Shown: in pieces, positions 9,488-17,300 of the stretch
Numbering within the stretch: the stretch's first letter is position 1
How the letters are laid out: each line of letters opens with the position of its first letter
Assembly (NCBI GenBank): GCA_002840505.1
Contig: PHBC01000003.1
Span: 29,927 to 93,926 of the forward strand
Direction of reading: 5' to 3'
DNA length: 64,000 bases
From: Deltaproteobacteria bacterium HGW-Deltaproteobacteria-2
Lineage (GTDB): Bacteria; Desulfobacterota; Syntrophia; Syntrophales; Smithellaceae
Translations under genes and position numbers: made by a program
The notes under the pieces: model-generated
What the model was told of the DNA's origin: nothing
Seen by the model: only the letters and a program-made list of their open reading frames with translations
Databases searched by the model: none

Positions 9488-9646
9488 TTTTCAATAAGAA
9501 GGATTTATTATTTTCTCATTTATCAAGCAGAATACCGTGCAGGAAATTCTGCTTTTGGCATAAAAAATAAAATTGCTGCCTTTTATATTATTTTCACACA
9601 TCGAGAAAAGCATAATAATTGAATTTCTTTGAAGAAGGAGAAATAA

Positions 9647-10864
9647 ATGCGAAAATCTGTGATACGCAAGAAAGCCTTAGCCCTTTCCGGAGGTGGACCG
9701 GCAGTGGGGATCGAAATTGGCGCTTTGAAAGCATTTGAAGAAAAAGGAATAGACTTTGACATCTTTTCCTGCGCGTGTGTGGGCAGTTGGGTCGGCTGTC
9801 TATACAACAGTCTTTCGCCCGGACCTGACAAGATGAAAAAGGTCGAAGATTTCTTTTTTGATAAAATCTTCATTCCGGATGATATTTATGAAAGTTTCCC
9901 CATTTGTTATAAAGTATTTCGTGTGGATTATTTTGAAGATATGAAAAAATACGCCGAAAAGCTCTTTAACCCGGACACATACCAGAATCTTTTTCTATTT
10001 GATCGAATCATGCAATATTTTCAGCAAATGCAATCGAATCCGCCAAAAACCGGAGATGAGATAAACTATTATATTTCTGAAGGTCTCGCCCTTAATCCAA
10101 TGGTTAGATTGATGAGTGAAATTATTTATAAAGTTAAAAAAAACGGAATCGCAGGATTGGTTAACAGCACTGATTTTGTCGAAGCGAATATCAATATGGA
10201 GAATCTCTTCAAAAGCGACAAACTTGTTTATCTTAACGCTTATAATATGACAAAAGCTAAACTGGAAAGATTCATAAACCGTAAGGGACATAAAGAATAT
10301 GATCCGATAAGCGCAGATGCCTTAATGGCCGGTTCAAGCGTTCTCGAATATACAGAGAATCGAACAATTGGCAGTGCCCCGGACAAATATTGCGAAGGCG
10401 CTGTTATCAACACCGTTGAGCTGGACACCCTGCTTGAACATGATCATAAAAGAGAATTAGATGAAATCTGGGTAGTAAAAATAGCAGACTATCAAGAGGT
10501 CAAACCACCAAAAAATTTAATCGAAGCCGCATTAACTGCTGTTATGCTTCCATTTGATACTATTTCTGATGATGATATAGAAATATTCTCTCATCATCTA
10601 ACACAGATCTCAGAGCGTGAGTATACAAGATTAATAAAAATTAATATGAATTATGGGGCCGTCAATTATCACTGGAACCATTCAAATTTAAAAGAAGGCA
10701 TCGAAACCGGTTACAGAGGTACAATTAAGGCGATTGAAGAATACGAGGAAAAGCAGAAAATAGAAACGCGCAGCAACGCAAAGAGAGAACGCGTAATGAA
10801 TTTGCTTACACCTCACAAGGCCATGAGGGCTGAACGCTGGAATTTAGATGACAAACGAAAATAA
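9647..10864 (+). CDS. Patatin-like protein with Cys/Glu at the catalytic dyad
   Basis: 405 residues with GAAGGAG upstream of ATG. The start of the patatin fold is clear: the oxyanion glycine run LALSGGG at 11-17, then GALKAFEEKGIDFDIF. The nucleophile elbow, normally GxSxG, reads C42-A-C44-V-G46, so Ser is replaced by Cys. The second dyad residue, normally Asp in DGG/DGA, reads E250-G-A. The middle (about 85-220) is an insert without motifs I recognise; there is no signal peptide. It could be a cysteine-dependent acyl hydrolase or transferase, or an inactive lipid-binding pseudoenzyme. The pair of conservative changes argues for altered rather than lost chemistry, but this is inference. Confidence 0.8.
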   Translation: MRKSVIRKKALALSGGGPAVGIEIGALKAFEEKGIDFDIFSCACVGSWVGCLYNSLSPGPDKMKKVEDFFFDKIFIPDDIYESFPICYKVFRVDYFEDMKKYAEKLFNPDTYQNLFLFDRIMQYFQQMQSNPPKTGDEINYYISEGLALNPMVRLMSEIIYKVKKNGIAGLVNSTDFVEANINMENLFKSDKLVYLNAYNMTKAKLERFINRKGHKEYDPISADALMAGSSVLEYTENRTIGSAPDKYCEGAVINTVELDTLLEHDHKRELDEIWVVKIADYQEVKPPKNLIEAALTAVMLPFDTISDDDIEIFSHHLTQISEREYTRLIKINMNYGAVNYHWNHSNLKEGIETGYRGTIKAIEEYEEKQKIETRSNAKRERVMNLLTPHKAMRAERWNLDDKRK

Positions 10865-10937
10865 AAGAAAATTTTTTACAAATCAAGAATTCGTAATGCT
10901 ATTGTGCAAAATATTACAGAAGAAATTTATTCGATAC

Positions 10938-11009
10938 TTATTTAGTCACGTTTGTAATTACACTGAACCGCGAGGTGAAATCGTAATGCTCCAAATCCGT
11001 CTGCGCCAT
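10938..11009 (-). pseudogene. C-terminal remnant of a QueG-like paralogue
   Basis: Minus-strand bases 11009-10938 read MAQTDLEHYDFTSRFSV and stop after six more codons. This closely matches the C-terminus of the QueG-like protein at 11623-12579 (LAQKDLEHYDFKSRFSV), and the DNA is similar too. The similarity starts just after the stop codon of the membrane protein gene and continues to the equivalent stop codon. A tandem duplication of the QueG-like/membrane-protein unit followed by deletion would explain it. No further upstream part of the paralogue survives. Confidence 0.65.
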
Positions 11010-11013
11010 ATTT

Positions 11014-11595
11014 TTATCTGCCAGAACGCTTGAGTGATGCTATGAAGCTTTGCAGATCCAGCATCAAAATTCCGGCATGCAGATAGCAGGCAAAGAGCCA
11101 CAGGGGAACATTAAATATATTTGTGTAGTAGTAATCAAAATATCCAAGCTTGGATGTCGCTCCCTCCCAAAAGCAGCCGACAAACCCCATTATCAGGCAG
11201 GCCTTGATGGCCGTGGACCGATGTTCGCTGAGGAATAGAATACGAGCAACCCAAATCGCCAGGACTATCCAGAAGTAGATCATGGGATGTGAATTACCCG
11301 CCATTCCCGAACCAAAATATACCAGTGTGCACACAGCACCATTGGCGGCAATAGAAATATAGCTCGGTGTTTCCTTCCATGAAGAAGAAAACGGGCTGGT
11401 GGCAAAGAAAAAGCTGGTCGTTGCGCAGGCAAATATGGGAAATGTCCAAACAGACTGACCATGGAACAAAACATTCAGTGGCTGCCAGTAGTAAACGAGG
11501 ATGTTGTTATCAATGTGAAAATATTTGTCGCAGACGGTGAACCATGCCGCTGCGCCTATAATGCCTATGACTGTAAGTATGTGGTGTGGTTTCAC
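11014..11595 (-). CDS. Polytopic membrane protein of unknown function
   Basis: 193 residues from a GTG with TGGAG upstream. There are five or six hydrophobic segments (about 5-22, 50-68, 80-98, 105-122, 133-148 and 165-185). Trp, Tyr and His residues are frequent near the ends (LVYYWQPLNVLFHG, WLFACYLHAG). I do not recognise a family. The gene starts 27 bases after the QueG-like gene stop and is the third gene of the glycyl radical enzyme operon. A role in substrate uptake or a membrane-bound redox step for that operon is possible but unsupported. Confidence 0.65.
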   Translation of the reverse strand: MKPHHILTVIGIIGAAAWFTVCDKYFHIDNNILVYYWQPLNVLFHGQSVWTFPIFACATTSFFFATSPFSSSWKETPSYISIAANGAVCTLVYFGSGMAGNSHPMIYFWIVLAIWVARILFLSEHRSTAIKACLIMGFVGCFWEGATSKLGYFDYYYTNIFNVPLWLFACYLHAGILMLDLQSFIASLKRSGR

Positions 11596-11622
11596 GTATA
11601 TCTCCAGTATGTTAGATTTTCA

Positions 11623-12579
11623 TTAGATGTTATTCATTACACTGAATCGTGATTTAAAATCATAATGTTCCAAATCTTTTTGCGCCAGCTTTCGCGAAGG
11701 ACATTTATGCAAACAGCAGCCACAGAAATCGCCGCAGATAATCCCGAAGCAGTTTTCCAGCATGGATTTATCGTAATAATGCATCTCCCCGCTCGATTGC
11801 GCTATGGCATAATTGATGAATGATCCGGGACCATCGGGAATTTTGATATCGCTCCTTCCGCCGGAGCCCTTGACCATTCCGTGGATGGCATATATACAGC
11901 GAACATTATCATGTGCTGCATATTCGAATGTTCGTTCGCCAATCTGCACTGTCTGTTTTTCGTCAGCGGATAGAGCCTGCGTGGGACAGGTTTTCACGCA
12001 AATGGCGCCGCATTGCTCCTTCCGGCACAATTGTGGTCCATTGTAAAGATATGTCGGCTCAAGTTCCGCCGACGTCAAAATAGAATTGAATCGCTGCATG
12101 GCGCCAAATTCCGGCGTCAGGGCAAGTCCGTTCCACCCGAAGTCAGCAATCCCCGCGGCAACTGCCGCGTGACGGTGCGAAAACTCAGCTCGCAACTTTC
12201 CCTCAACCAGGCTTTCGTCCATGTATTTAGTCATACTGGTTAACCACGTAGGCAAGAAACAAAGGCTCTTGTGTCCCTGATACTCCAGCAATTTTGCGAC
12301 ACGGTTGACAATGCGCGAGCTTTCGATATTCGTTAATCCGTATCCGTAAAAAAGATAAGGTGTGATTGATTTGCATCTGTCTTCATAGACTCCCCACACA
12401 TCCGCTGTACCCTGTAAAATGTGCAGTCCGATTGAAATAACCGATTTGCATTGCGGCATAAAATCGGTGGGCCGGTGTCCATCCGGCGCATGGGCAAACC
12501 TTTCCACTGGCGCGATACCTACCAGATCAGCGCCCAGATCAAGCAGAGTTTTAACAGTTTTTTGCGTTAGATTATCCAT
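11623..12579 (-). CDS. QueG-like 4Fe-4S protein in glycyl radical enzyme operon
   Basis: 318 residues with AGAAGGAG upstream of ATG. The N-terminus (LLDLGADLVGIAPVERF) and middle (AAGIADFGWNGLALTPEFGA) follow the epoxyqueuosine reductase-like fold. Two cysteine clusters follow: CRKEQCGAICVKTCP (about 185-199) and CFGIICGDFCGCCLHKCP near the C-terminus, enough for two 4Fe-4S clusters. There is no CxxxCxxC radical-SAM motif in the usual N-terminal position, so it is not the glycyl radical activating enzyme. It starts 33 bases after the glycyl radical enzyme stop, implying co-transcription. It may deliver electrons to the activation or reaction pathway (inference). Confidence 0.78.
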   Translation of the reverse strand: MDNLTQKTVKTLLDLGADLVGIAPVERFAHAPDGHRPTDFMPQCKSVISIGLHILQGTADVWGVYEDRCKSITPYLFYGYGLTNIESSRIVNRVAKLLEYQGHKSLCFLPTWLTSMTKYMDESLVEGKLRAEFSHRHAAVAAGIADFGWNGLALTPEFGAMQRFNSILTSAELEPTYLYNGPQLCRKEQCGAICVKTCPTQALSADEKQTVQIGERTFEYAAHDNVRCIYAIHGMVKGSGGRSDIKIPDGPGSFINYAIAQSSGEMHYYDKSMLENCFGIICGDFCGCCLHKCPSRKLAQKDLEHYDFKSRFSVMNNI

Positions 12580-12612
12580 GAGTCAGTCTCCTTCTAAAAA
12601 TTAATTTTCTTT

Positions 12613-14994
12613 TCAATGTACCGCGTTCATGGTCCGCGCGATTAATTCATCCTGCAGATCCGTCGACAAATCGCCAAAGTAAACCGAATATCCGGAAATG
12701 CGCACCAGCAGAAATGGATATTTCTCAGGATTTTCTTTCGCTTCACGAAGCACTGAAGCATCCAGCACGTTTAACTGAACCTGCATGCCGCCGCGCTTAA
12801 AATAAACATCAAGAAGTGAATTCATCAGACCGCGGCCTTGTTCATCACGCAGAGTACTGGCATCAAGTTTAAGGTTAAAATTAATCCCGTTGGCGATTTG
12901 CTTGTAATCAATTTTGTTCATGGAATTTATCAACGCAGTCGGTCCGCTTCTATCCATGCCGTTCTGCGGCGCCATGCCCGAGGCAAAGGATTCGCCACGC
13001 TGTCTGCCGCAGGGGAACGGCCCGGTCAGCTTGCCGAAATGTATATGCGCGGTATTGGAATAAAGACCCGCGATATATTGACCGCCGCGCGTGTTTTGCC
13101 CGGCATTGCGCATGGCTTTCGCGTACTCGCTTACGACAAAATCTGTCCAGAAATCGGCGCGATCATTATTATTACCGAACTTCGGAGCCTTTCGCATTAA
13201 AGTAAACCAGTACGGATCAGCATTACGAGCGGTCAGTACTTCCCGTAGACGAGCCAGAGATATTTTTTTATCCTGAAAGACAATCTTCTCGATAGCGCAC
13301 AGGGAATCACCGGCGGTCGATACTCCCACGCCCTGTATGCCGGAAAAGTTGTACAGAGCGGCTCCCTGAGTGGCGCACGCGCCTGAGGTCAGGCAACCGT
13401 CAATAAAGACACTGGTGAGCGGAACTGGACGATAACGGGCATGCGCCCGTTCGATGCATTGCAAATCTTTGATCATTCTGCCGACCATGTGATTCAATTG
13501 AGTCACAAAGGCGGCGGTTACGTCATCGATATTTTTCATTCGTTCGACAGGAAGTGTCTTTGCGCCAATCCGCAAAAACGAACCAAAACACCTCCCCTGG
13601 TTCAGCGCAAGTTCCATCGCCAGCGGCACATTCACCATTGCCGCGTCGGTCGAACCGAGCGTCTTGCCCGGAGCGGTCGGTTCCACACACCCGATGGCCA
13701 CATAATCGCGGGCATCGTGAATATCATAACCGACCCCGGTCATGGTGGGAATGATCACATCATCATTGAATAAAGACGGGGTATTACTTCCGCCAGCCAA
13801 CGCGGTGTATATGATTTTTTTAAACCCGGCAGGCGATTCGGCGTGGAGGCGGGCATGGAAATTCGGCTGCCGCATGCGTAAATCATTGGCGATATCAATC
13901 AACATATAACTCAATTCATTGGTCGCGTCTTTTCCTTCTCTATCCATTCCTCCTATGGTAACAACCTGCCAGCTCGGCATACCGCCGAATAATATGGTGA
14001 GGGCCTGCGAAAATACCGGTATTGTCTCGCAAAGCTTGATACTGAAAGCGGCAAGCAACTCGCGGGTTTGTTCCGGAGTGATGCGTCCTGCTGCAAGGTC
14101 GCGCTGATAGTAGGGATATAGTAATTGGTCCACGCGACCGGGACAAACGGTTTCACCCATGCTTTCCTGAAAGATGGCGATGTGAAGAAAGAAAAGACTC
14201 TGAAGAGCTTCGCGAAAAGTTTTTGCACCATGCCGCGGAACATTGCGGCAGATCGTTGCAATGTTAAGAAGTTCGGCGCGACGCGTTTTATCGGTCTCGG
14301 CGACGGCAAGTGATTCCGCGCAATCGGCATATCGCTCACCGAAGAGAGCAAGAGCCTCCGCTGATGTTAAGGCCGCCTGATAGAAGGCATCTTTTTCCGG
14401 ATAGGTATTGCGTTTTCTGAGATCTTCAATTTCTTTTTTGATCGTATCGGTGCCGAGTGCCATGAGCTTGGCATGATTGGGGGTAAAGTGGGCTATGCCT
14501 CCCACCTCATTGATAAAGTAATCTTTTGCCCGCAATTGTTCCAAAGAATATCGAATTCGTTCAAACACATTGGGAAAAGCTTTGGCAATAATAAACCGAT
14601 TTTGCCAAAACGGCATAATCATCGCAAGTTTTAATTGCTCTTTACGCGAAATGAACAGAGGATTGACGGCGCGACCGGTAAACTTCAGCAAGTCTAGCAA
14701 CACCACCAGACCATGCGACTCAGGATAGATAATTCCGCCAACACGCTTCGAGGTATAATTCCCGACGATGAGCTCGTTCGGATATATGATAACGCTCTTA
14801 TTAATTAATACATGCCGTAGAGCTTCCGCCATTTGTATTATGATTGGTTTTTTCCGATTTTTTCTATCTTTGAAATATTCCGTCCAAAGAAGCGCCCGTT
14901 CCGTGCATATGCCTCTTTCGTATTCCTGCACTTGTCGCTTCAGGCGAGTTATGCGGTCATCAACGCCCTCTATTTTAACCTGCGATGTTTGCAT
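12613..14994 (-). CDS. Glycyl radical enzyme, eliminase-type (GCVEP)
   Basis: About 793 residues; the ATG at 14994 is preferred over the TTG five codons earlier because GAGG lies at a suitable distance. It is a PFL-family glycyl radical enzyme: the active-site motif is IGCVEPTAPGKT with thiyl Cys436 and Glu438, and the glycyl radical loop is RISGYSVYF with Gly768. The CxE pair is typical of glycyl radical eliminases and dehydratases (glycerol or diol dehydratase, CutC, HypD, IslA) rather than pyruvate formate-lyase. The substrate is unknown. No radical-SAM activating enzyme is adjacent. It is divergent from a GntR regulator and shares an operator region with it. Confidence 0.9.
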   Translation of the reverse strand: MQTSQVKIEGVDDRITRLKRQVQEYERGICTERALLWTEYFKDRKNRKKPIIIQMAEALRHVLINKSVIIYPNELIVGNYTSKRVGGIIYPESHGLVVLLDLLKFTGRAVNPLFISRKEQLKLAMIMPFWQNRFIIAKAFPNVFERIRYSLEQLRAKDYFINEVGGIAHFTPNHAKLMALGTDTIKKEIEDLRKRNTYPEKDAFYQAALTSAEALALFGERYADCAESLAVAETDKTRRAELLNIATICRNVPRHGAKTFREALQSLFFLHIAIFQESMGETVCPGRVDQLLYPYYQRDLAAGRITPEQTRELLAAFSIKLCETIPVFSQALTILFGGMPSWQVVTIGGMDREGKDATNELSYMLIDIANDLRMRQPNFHARLHAESPAGFKKIIYTALAGGSNTPSLFNDDVIIPTMTGVGYDIHDARDYVAIGCVEPTAPGKTLGSTDAAMVNVPLAMELALNQGRCFGSFLRIGAKTLPVERMKNIDDVTAAFVTQLNHMVGRMIKDLQCIERAHARYRPVPLTSVFIDGCLTSGACATQGAALYNFSGIQGVGVSTAGDSLCAIEKIVFQDKKISLARLREVLTARNADPYWFTLMRKAPKFGNNNDRADFWTDFVVSEYAKAMRNAGQNTRGGQYIAGLYSNTAHIHFGKLTGPFPCGRQRGESFASGMAPQNGMDRSGPTALINSMNKIDYKQIANGINFNLKLDASTLRDEQGRGLMNSLLDVYFKRGGMQVQLNVLDASVLREAKENPEKYPFLLVRISGYSVYFGDLSTDLQDELIARTMNAVH

Positions 14995-15025
14995 CAATAC
15001 AAACCTCAAATAATATTTTCGGCTT

Positions 15026-15115
15026 ATTTGGTAATACCAATATCGTTAAATATGGCATATTGTCAATATATTTTTTTGAAATATAGCTAATTATACGATA
15101 TTGGTCTTACCAAAT
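15026..15115. promoter_or_regulatory. Twin GntR/FadR-type operators in divergent promoter
   Basis: Two sites, TGGTAATACCA at 15029-15039 and TGGTCTTACCA at 15102-15112, each match the FadR-subfamily consensus TnGTnnnACnA. They sit in 21-bp blocks (15026-15046 and 15095-15115) that are inverted copies of each other with one mismatch. The blocks flank a very AT-rich 48-bp centre. The glycyl radical enzyme start is 32 bp to the left and the GntR gene start is 137 bp to the right. The neighbouring GntR protein binding both sites to control the divergent genes, perhaps with looping, is the natural reading. Confidence 0.7.
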
Positions 15116-15252
15116 TTAAGCAAGTCTTCAATATGATAAAAGTTTGATTCCTTACTAAAAACGGTTTTTATCTCTTTTTAAAAATCCCCTACCCTCTTTT
15201 TATACTTTTATATTTTAATTAAATCTTCCCGTAAGATATGATATGAGAAGTC

Positions 15253-15966
15253 ATGGATAAAAAACTTTCCAATAAAATAGTCCGGGATATCAAACAAAAA
15301 ATTCTTTCCGGAGCTTTACGCACCGGTGATCGTCTGCCTGCGGAACGCGAATTGGCTGAAAAATATAAAGTGAGCAGGATAACTATCCGTAACGCTATAT
15401 CCAGATTGGTTTATCTCGGCTTTTTGCAGACAATGCCGCAAAGCGGAACCTTTATCGCCGACTTTAAGAAAAACGCGTCTATGGAACTTCTGGTTGACAT
15501 TATCTCCAGCGATGATGAAGTGGATAAATCAATTCTCATTGAGCTTATGGAAATCAGGCGAGTATTCGAAGGCTACTGCGCCGGTCGCGCTGTAATAAAA
15601 ATGGATGAATCAAGCCGAGAAGAGCTAAGAGATATGGTCAACGGCATGATTGCAAACAAGAATAATCCTGAACAACTGGTGGAGCTTGATTACAAAATTC
15701 ATTATCTATTAATGGAACTTGCCGGTAATAACGTACTGCGTCTCTTGTTCAACTCGTTTAAGCCCGTGTATCAGTTTTATCTCAAAATATTCTATGCAGT
15801 TCCAAAAAATGTAACGGGAATCCTGCCTTACTATGAACGTTTTTATAGCGCGGTCGAGTTGCGTGATGACCGCATTGCGGCTTTTGTAATGAGTGAACTG
15901 CTTGACTACGCTGAAAGGGCTACGGTCAGAATAATTGAGAATCTGCCCCAAATAAAAATAAAATAA
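15253..15966 (+). CDS. GntR family regulator, FadR subfamily (FCD domain)
   Basis: 237 residues. The N-terminal winged helix (about 5-70) has the GntR signature GALRTGDRLPAERELAEKYK and VSRITIRNAISRL. The C-terminal all-helical FCD ligand domain (about 90-220) includes LMEIRRVFEGYCAGRA and LDYKIHYLLMELAGN, with candidate metal/ligand residues D and H. Such proteins usually sense a carboxylate metabolite. It is divergent from the glycyl radical enzyme operon and followed by a convergent MFS transporter. The two upstream operators fit its subfamily, so it probably regulates itself and the operon in response to the operon substrate. Confidence 0.9.
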   Translation: MDKKLSNKIVRDIKQKILSGALRTGDRLPAERELAEKYKVSRITIRNAISRLVYLGFLQTMPQSGTFIADFKKNASMELLVDIISSDDEVDKSILIELMEIRRVFEGYCAGRAVIKMDESSREELRDMVNGMIANKNNPEQLVELDYKIHYLLMELAGNNVLRLLFNSFKPVYQFYLKIFYAVPKNVTGILPYYERFYSAVELRDDRIAAFVMSELLDYAERATVRIIENLPQIKIK

Positions 15967-15998
15967 CTTAATCCATATTTTCTTTGCCAACAGTTAAA

Positions 15999-17240
15999 TC
16001 AGCTGTATTGCTTTCCTTTTTTCAACGTGAGAATGGCAAGGGCGATGCAGCTCAGCACAAAAATATTTATCATCCAGAGATAGTGATACGATCCGAATTT
16101 ATCGTAGATAAAACCGCCTAAAACCGGTCCGATTGCTCCACCAACACCGATAAAAAAAGTTAAAAGACCATAGATTGATCCCAAAACATGCCTGCCGAAA
16201 CGATGGGCTATAAGAAGCGGTATTACCGGCGCAAGTGAACCGTAACCGAATCCGTAGACGAGAGCGCAAATATAGAGATCAAAGACGCTCTGCATATTCA
16301 ACATCAGTATTGTTCCCACCAGCATAAACGCTATGCCCGCAAAAGAAACATATTTGGGATCTTTTATTTTGTCCGTCATCCAGCCGAAAAGGAATTGTCC
16401 GATAAAACCGGTCAAGCTTATCGCCGCCAGAGATGAGGCGGCGGCCATTTTGTCAATGCCATTGTCTGTCGCGTATGCTACCTGATGCACAAAAACGGAC
16501 ATACTGATCATAACAGCCAGACCCTGACAGACCGCCAGCGTCCAGAAACGCGAATCTTTAAAAAGAGTCAGAGTGGATACTTTGTGGACAATCTGTGTTT
16601 CGGACAATGGAGCACACATCGTTGTCGTATCTCCATCAGGCAAAAGGCAATACGCTTCAGGATTTGTTTTCCTCATAAGTGTTTGGGATATAACAATGCC
16701 CATTATTAATATAATGAAGCTTAAAGCCATCAACCCGAAACGCCAGTTAAAAGCATCGACAATGTAACCGGTAAGCGGCGTCAGCATAACGGTTCCCAGA
16801 CTTATGCCCATGGAAGCAATTCCGACAGCCAGGCCTCTCTTTTTGATAAACCATTTACTGACGGAAGAACTGCAGGCGACAACACCCATTCCGGCGGCTC
16901 CCAATCCAACCATTAATCCATAACTAAGGTACAAACCGAAAGGAGTTTCTACAAAGCTGGTCATCATATAACCGCAGGCGGCAATTAAAGCTCCTGTTGT
17001 TATTATCCAACGTGGCGCGATACGATCCAGCATTCTGCCGACAAATATGGCGCAAAATGAATAGACAAGCATGTTGATGGCCGCCGCCAGTGATATTACC
17101 GAACGCGACATACCGAATTCCGTCGCCATCGGTTTAAGAAAAACGCCGAAGCAGTAACGGGCACCGTAATTCATGCCCATTACCAGAAACGCGCCGCCTA
17201 CGATGTACCATCCCCAGAATATTTTTTGATTATTTTCCAT
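15999..17240 (-). CDS. MFS transporter, OFA/monocarboxylate-like
   Basis: 413 residues with twelve predicted membrane segments. The N-terminus FWGWYIVGGAFLVMGMNYG and the loop FGVFLKPMATEFGMSRSVIS are typical of the oxalate/formate antiporter and monocarboxylate porter group. The loop-2 motif GRMLDRIAPRW and the central loop (about 190-225) are present. It probably carries a carboxylic acid. It converges with the GntR gene (33 bp apart) and so is next to the glycyl radical enzyme cluster. It may import that enzyme's substrate or export its product, which is inference from position. Confidence 0.85.
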   Translation of the reverse strand: MENNQKIFWGWYIVGGAFLVMGMNYGARYCFGVFLKPMATEFGMSRSVISLAAAINMLVYSFCAIFVGRMLDRIAPRWIITTGALIAACGYMMTSFVETPFGLYLSYGLMVGLGAAGMGVVACSSSVSKWFIKKRGLAVGIASMGISLGTVMLTPLTGYIVDAFNWRFGLMALSFIILIMGIVISQTLMRKTNPEAYCLLPDGDTTTMCAPLSETQIVHKVSTLTLFKDSRFWTLAVCQGLAVMISMSVFVHQVAYATDNGIDKMAAASSLAAISLTGFIGQFLFGWMTDKIKDPKYVSFAGIAFMLVGTILMLNMQSVFDLYICALVYGFGYGSLAPVIPLLIAHRFGRHVLGSIYGLLTFFIGVGGAIGPVLGGFIYDKFGSYHYLWMINIFVLSCIALAILTLKKGKQYS

Positions 17241-17300
17241 GAATTAATTTTTTAAAAAATTGAATTTAAATATCCGCCGATTCTCTTTGGCAAATAAAGA

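Noticed and set aside
11623..12579. Glycyl radical activating enzyme
   Set aside because: No CxxxCxxC radical-SAM motif in the N-terminal part; the cysteines form ferredoxin-like clusters of the QueG-like type.
12613..14994. Alkyl- or benzylsuccinate synthase, or pyruvate formate-lyase
   Set aside because: The active site is GCVEP with a Glu two residues after the thiyl Cys, which points to the eliminase/dehydratase group. Neither the two-Cys site of pyruvate formate-lyase nor small-subunit genes are present.
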